A stretch of 6,154 bases of DNA, taken from the NCBI GenBank assembly GCA_934725735.1, contig CAKVCP010000126.1, positions 1 to 6,154 on the forward strand. The letters run 5' to 3'. Below the pieces are notes generated by a model. It saw nothing but the letters and a program-made list of their open reading frames with translations, searched no databases and had not been told where the DNA came from. A program made the translations under genes and the position numbers. The stretch is from an uncultured Thermoguttaceae bacterium. GTDB taxonomy: Bacteria; Planctomycetota; Planctomycetia; Pirellulales; Thermoguttaceae. Shown piece after piece: positions 3,789-6,154 of this stretch (position 1 is the first letter of the stretch; each line of letters begins with the position of its first letter).

Positions 3789-6154
3789 TTGGAGTCTGGC
3801 GAGAGAAGAGCCGACCACGTTTTCTCCTCCTCGTCCGTAAGGTCGAGCGACCCGAAGCGGTATTGGTAGTATCGCTCAATGAATTTTTTGACGAGCCCGT
3901 TAGATCGCGTTTGCCGGGCTTCTTCCTCTTGCGTCGAAGGCGCGGAGGCTGACGTCGCGTCTTGAGGGACAGGGGGAAGAGAAGCGTTGCGCTCCTCAAG
4001 TTCAATACAACGGTCGACGAATTCCTTTGGCGTTTCATCGGCATGGCGCGCTATTCCCAGTCTTTGTTCATAATCGCGTTCGAGTCTTCGATATAATTCG
4101 TCGGCGAGTTTTTTGCGTTTCTCCGAAGCACGCGATTTTAGCGCGTTCTTTCTTCTTTGCAATTCTATCTGAAGACGTATGATCGCTTTATAAAGAAGCG
4201 CCGCCGCTCCGACCAAAAACAGAGTTAAGTAGACCGTTTTAAACGCTAACGCCGAAGTCCAGCGACCGGCGACAATTTGTTTGAGCGTTTGCCTATAACT
4301 GTCAAATAAAATAGTTGTAAAGGCTAACGACTCCTTTAAATTCTTGATGTGATAGAAGACGCTCTTTGCGAGTTGCAGAAGAGGGGTATAGACTTTCTGC
4401 ATTTGCTGGGCCGCGTTGAAATTGAGAACGAAGTCTCGCGTGAAATATTTAAAGAATTGCGACACAGAGTAATATGTAAGCGCCATCGCGTCCGGTTGGT
4501 CTTCTTCGCGCATAGAAGGAGGCGTCGCGTCTAGGCGAAGCCAGGCGCCGTCTTTGATCCACTCCGCGTTATAAGACGTTAGGCAATTCTCGCCATCCTG
4601 ATTTATTACGGAGCCAGGGAAGAGTCGCGCCGAGACATTCGTGGATTTGGGCAATTTATCTGACGGAATATACGCTTCGACCCACGAATGTGCGTCTGAT
4701 TGGCGCACAACGGTTGGTTTCCCATTGGGATCAGGTTCGCGCGCAAAACCAACAACAACGCGCGCGGGGACGCCTATTGCGCGGAGCATTAGGGTCAGGG
4801 CGCCGGCGAAATATTCGCAGTGCCCCTCTCGATGAAGCGCGACAAAATCCTCTAGCGGATCTAAGTTAGGACTACGAACTACTCCGGATCGATTATATTT
4901 GAAGGCGCCCGTGTCTCTGATTTGGCTTTCGATGAATTGAGCTCTTCCCACATAGTCGTCTTTAGGCAACCCTGATTCTTCATCCCACTTTTGAGCAAGC
5001 TTTACGAGCTCTGGAAAACGGTCGGCGTCAATCGCTAAATATTGATGTAGGTAGGGCCAAACACTTTCTAAATTGGGGGTTAGGGGCGTCTCATGTTGAT
5101 TTTGCACCGCCGTTGAAATGAACCAAAAGCGTCCGCCTGTCGGAGACGTCTCGGAAGGTTCGCGCGCGAAAATCGAATTTGTAGACGTCAGCGCTAGGGA
5201 GGGGTTGTTTTTGGCCGTATAGAAAAACGCGGGAGTAAAGGCAAGAAACACGTCTAGAGGACGCAATTCTATGTCGTAGGCAACGACGGTATTTCGCGTG
5301 TCATATTGCAGCGCTTCGACGTCGATTAGTCCTTGGGAAATAAGCTTGGCTAGGATTGAAACGTCGTCAAATTCACGGAAATTGGCGAATTGCCTCTGTT
5401 CTGAGATAAAGCGTAACGGTCCTCCAAAAAATGGAGCTCGAAATATTTCTTTAGAGGCCGGATCGAGTTTTCTCTGACGGAAGCCATCCTCAGACGCAGG
5501 AAAAAAGCCGCCTGAATTTCGATCAAATTGCAAGCCAAAGGGGAGCAGATCGGGCTCTTGTCGCGTCTGTCTTTTGGGGGATGCGTTCGTCGCTGCTTTC
5601 TCATTCAGGGAATAGAGATAGGAGAGGACTTCGCCAGGATTGGTCACGCTCGTTTGGAGTACGAGATTTTCCAGTTCTTTAAAATTGGCAGCCTTATAGA
5701 CTGGCGTGAGTTCTTTCCAAGATTTAGAATCATAATTAGCAAGCGTAACGCCTCGAAAATAAACAAGTTCATTAGGCGTCAACGGATGAGGATTGTTGGG
5801 ATTCAAACAGTCCAAAAAACGAACGGTCATGACGTTTTCGTGAGAATCGAGAGCCGGTCCTAGATCCCCTAACTCGATTGAACTTTTGAAGCCCGTGTGA
5901 GTAAGTCGTCCTACGGCGCCTTTTGCCCCCCAACTAATATTATTAAAGGACACAGAGCCGATTCCAAATTCATGCAAACGTGGAAAGAGACAGAAGAAGC
6001 AGAACGCAAAAAGGAAAGCATACGCTGTTCCAAGGGCGAAGCGTCGGAAATAATTCGAATCAAAACGTAGTTTCTGCTTGTTAGGCGTTTGATAAAAGCG
6101 GCTTGGAAGCGGTCGTATCGTCGATTTTTCAAGTAAAGAAGGAGAGGAAGGCGT
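3785..6154 (-). CDS. Membrane-anchored transglutaminase-like protein, TgpA/DUF3488 type, 5' end cut by window
   Basis: The frame is open from its TAA (3785-3787) to the right edge, giving 789 visible residues with the N-terminus missing. Counting from the edge: a basic loop, then a transmembrane helix at 39-57; LGDLGPALDS near 96-105, a pattern usual just after the membrane bundle in DUF3488 proteins; a long external region; the transglutaminase-like core with REGHCEYFAGAL (Cys446), DAHSWVEAY (His489) and WLRLDATPP (Asp542); a second helix near 633-655; and a basic C-terminal domain with RLGIARHADETPKEFVDR, typical of DUF4129. The inferred topology puts the catalytic domain outside the cytoplasmic membrane with both flanks inside. 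The triad is complete, so activity is expected, as a protease or transglutaminase on envelope proteins or peptides; the substrate is unknown. P. aeruginosa TgpA is the best-known relative. The promoter lies outside the window. The gene converges on dxs with a 47-base gap. Confidence 0.87.
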   Translation of the reverse strand, partial: TPSSPSLLEKSTIRPLPSRFYQTPNKQKLRFDSNYFRRFALGTAYAFLFAFCFFCLFPRLHEFGIGSVSFNNISWGAKGAVGRLTHTGFKSSIELGDLGPALDSHENVMTVRFLDCLNPNNPHPLTPNELVYFRGVTLANYDSKSWKELTPVYKAANFKELENLVLQTSVTNPGEVLSYLYSLNEKAATNASPKRQTRQEPDLLPFGLQFDRNSGGFFPASEDGFRQRKLDPASKEIFRAPFFGGPLRFISEQRQFANFREFDDVSILAKLISQGLIDVEALQYDTRNTVVAYDIELRPLDVFLAFTPAFFYTAKNNPSLALTSTNSIFAREPSETSPTGGRFWFISTAVQNQHETPLTPNLESVWPYLHQYLAIDADRFPELVKLAQKWDEESGLPKDDYVGRAQFIESQIRDTGAFKYNRSGVVRSPNLDPLEDFVALHREGHCEYFAGALTLMLRAIGVPARVVVGFAREPDPNGKPTVVRQSDAHSWVEAYIPSDKLPKSTNVSARLFPGSVINQDGENCLTSYNAEWIKDGAWLRLDATPPSMREEDQPDAMALTYYSVSQFFKYFTRDFVLNFNAAQQMQKVYTPLLQLAKSVFYHIKNLKESLAFTTILFDSYRQTLKQIVAGRWTSALAFKTVYLTLFLVGAAALLYKAIIRLQIELQRRKNALKSRASEKRKKLADELYRRLERDYEQRLGIARHADETPKEFVDRCIELEERNASLPPVPQDATSASAPSTQEEEARQTRSNGLVKKFIERYYQYRFGSLDLTDEEEKTWSALLSPDSK
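4553..4666 (-). other. Insertion between catalytic His and Asp of the transglutaminase core
   Basis: His489 and Asp542 are 53 residues apart, whereas in simple transglutaminase-like domains the HaW...DpT spacing is usually about 15-20. The extra segment is polar and runs from PSDKLPKS through LFPGSVINQDGENCL to AEWIKDG, with one cysteine. The strand residues beside His (SWVEAYI) and before Asp (AWLRLDATPP) are intact, so this is a loop expansion near the active site and not a broken domain. Confidence 0.55.
5408..5605 (-). other. Polar spacer in the external region of the transglutaminase-like protein
   Basis: Visible residues about 184-249 (NEKAATNASPKRQTRQ through FFPASEDGFRQRK to APFFGGPLRF) are rich in Asn, Arg, Gln, Ser and Phe and match no motif I know. 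They separate the membrane-proximal strand region from the segment before the catalytic core (VVAYDIELRPLDVFLAF). Together with neighbouring sequence they make the distance from helix to catalytic Cys about 390 residues, roughly twice what I recall for P. aeruginosa TgpA. Confidence 0.4.
5984..6040 (-). other. Transmembrane helix ahead of the external domain
   Basis: Reading the - strand frame upstream of 5977 gives a 19-residue hydrophobic run, FALGTAYAFLFAFCFFCLF, preceded by basic residues (KQKLR, then RR). By the positive-inside rule the preceding loop is cytoplasmic and the catalytic domain is outside. This is probably the last helix of the N-terminal bundle expected in DUF3488 proteins; the others would lie beyond the right edge. 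Confidence 0.7.

Noticed and set aside
5528..5863. A 111-codon + strand open frame opposite the transglutaminase-like gene
   Set aside because: It is contained within the - strand gene, has no recognisable domain, and shows no promoter or Shine-Dalgarno that I can support.
1..6154. A novel defence, mobile or biosynthetic system
   Set aside because: Almost every base belongs to one of four recognisable genes with intact motifs. There are no direct repeats, transposase, integrase, array or unexplained intergenic stretch over 130 bases.

Overview
This window holds ordinary bacterial housekeeping genes plus one cell-envelope gene. Three genes on the + strand, xseB, ispA and dxs, form a compact operon-like block. 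They are followed, tail to tail, by a large membrane-anchored transglutaminase-like gene on the - strand that runs off the right edge. I see no mobile element, CRISPR array, tRNA, rRNA or defence cassette, and no previously undescribed system.

The probable host is a member of the Planctomycetota (perhaps Pirellulales-like), with moderate to low confidence. This rests on remembered family features: a Dxs with GHAGCS, SEAHA and GPTHHG motif variants, long low-complexity insertions in conserved enzymes, weak Shine-Dalgarno signals at some starts, and a very large DUF3488/transglutaminase/DUF4129-type protein. The xseB-ispA-dxs order itself is widespread in bacteria, including E. coli, and does not identify the host.

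Layout. Bases 1-55 hold the end of whatever lies upstream and a clean intrinsic-terminator-like hairpin. xseB (86-448, GTG start) encodes the small subunit of exonuclease VII. ispA (best start 532, longest possible start 445, ends 1602) encodes a short-chain prenyl diphosphate synthase, most likely farnesyl diphosphate synthase. dxs (1599-3737) overlaps ispA by ATGA, has a good ribosome binding site, and encodes the first enzyme of the MEP pathway. A 47-base gap containing most of a long inverted repeat separates dxs from the convergent gene. That gene (3785 to beyond 6154, - strand) encodes a transmembrane protein with an external transglutaminase-like domain and a complete Cys-His-Asp triad.

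How they work together. Dxs makes 1-deoxy-D-xylulose 5-phosphate, which feeds the MEP pathway to IPP and DMAPP. IspA condenses these to farnesyl diphosphate for undecaprenyl phosphate, quinones and hopanoid or squalene products. Exonuclease VII is a classical passenger in this operon with no known metabolic link. The transglutaminase-like gene is transcribed separately.

The most useful observations are: (1) the - strand protein is truncated by the window edge and does not start at the in-frame TTG at 5977; (2) IspA, Dxs and the transglutaminase each carry sizeable insertions in otherwise well-conserved cores; (3) a 9-bp inverted repeat symmetrically embraces the two facing stop codons; (4) the ispA start is uncertain, with a hairpin and a pyrimidine-rich tract at the junction.
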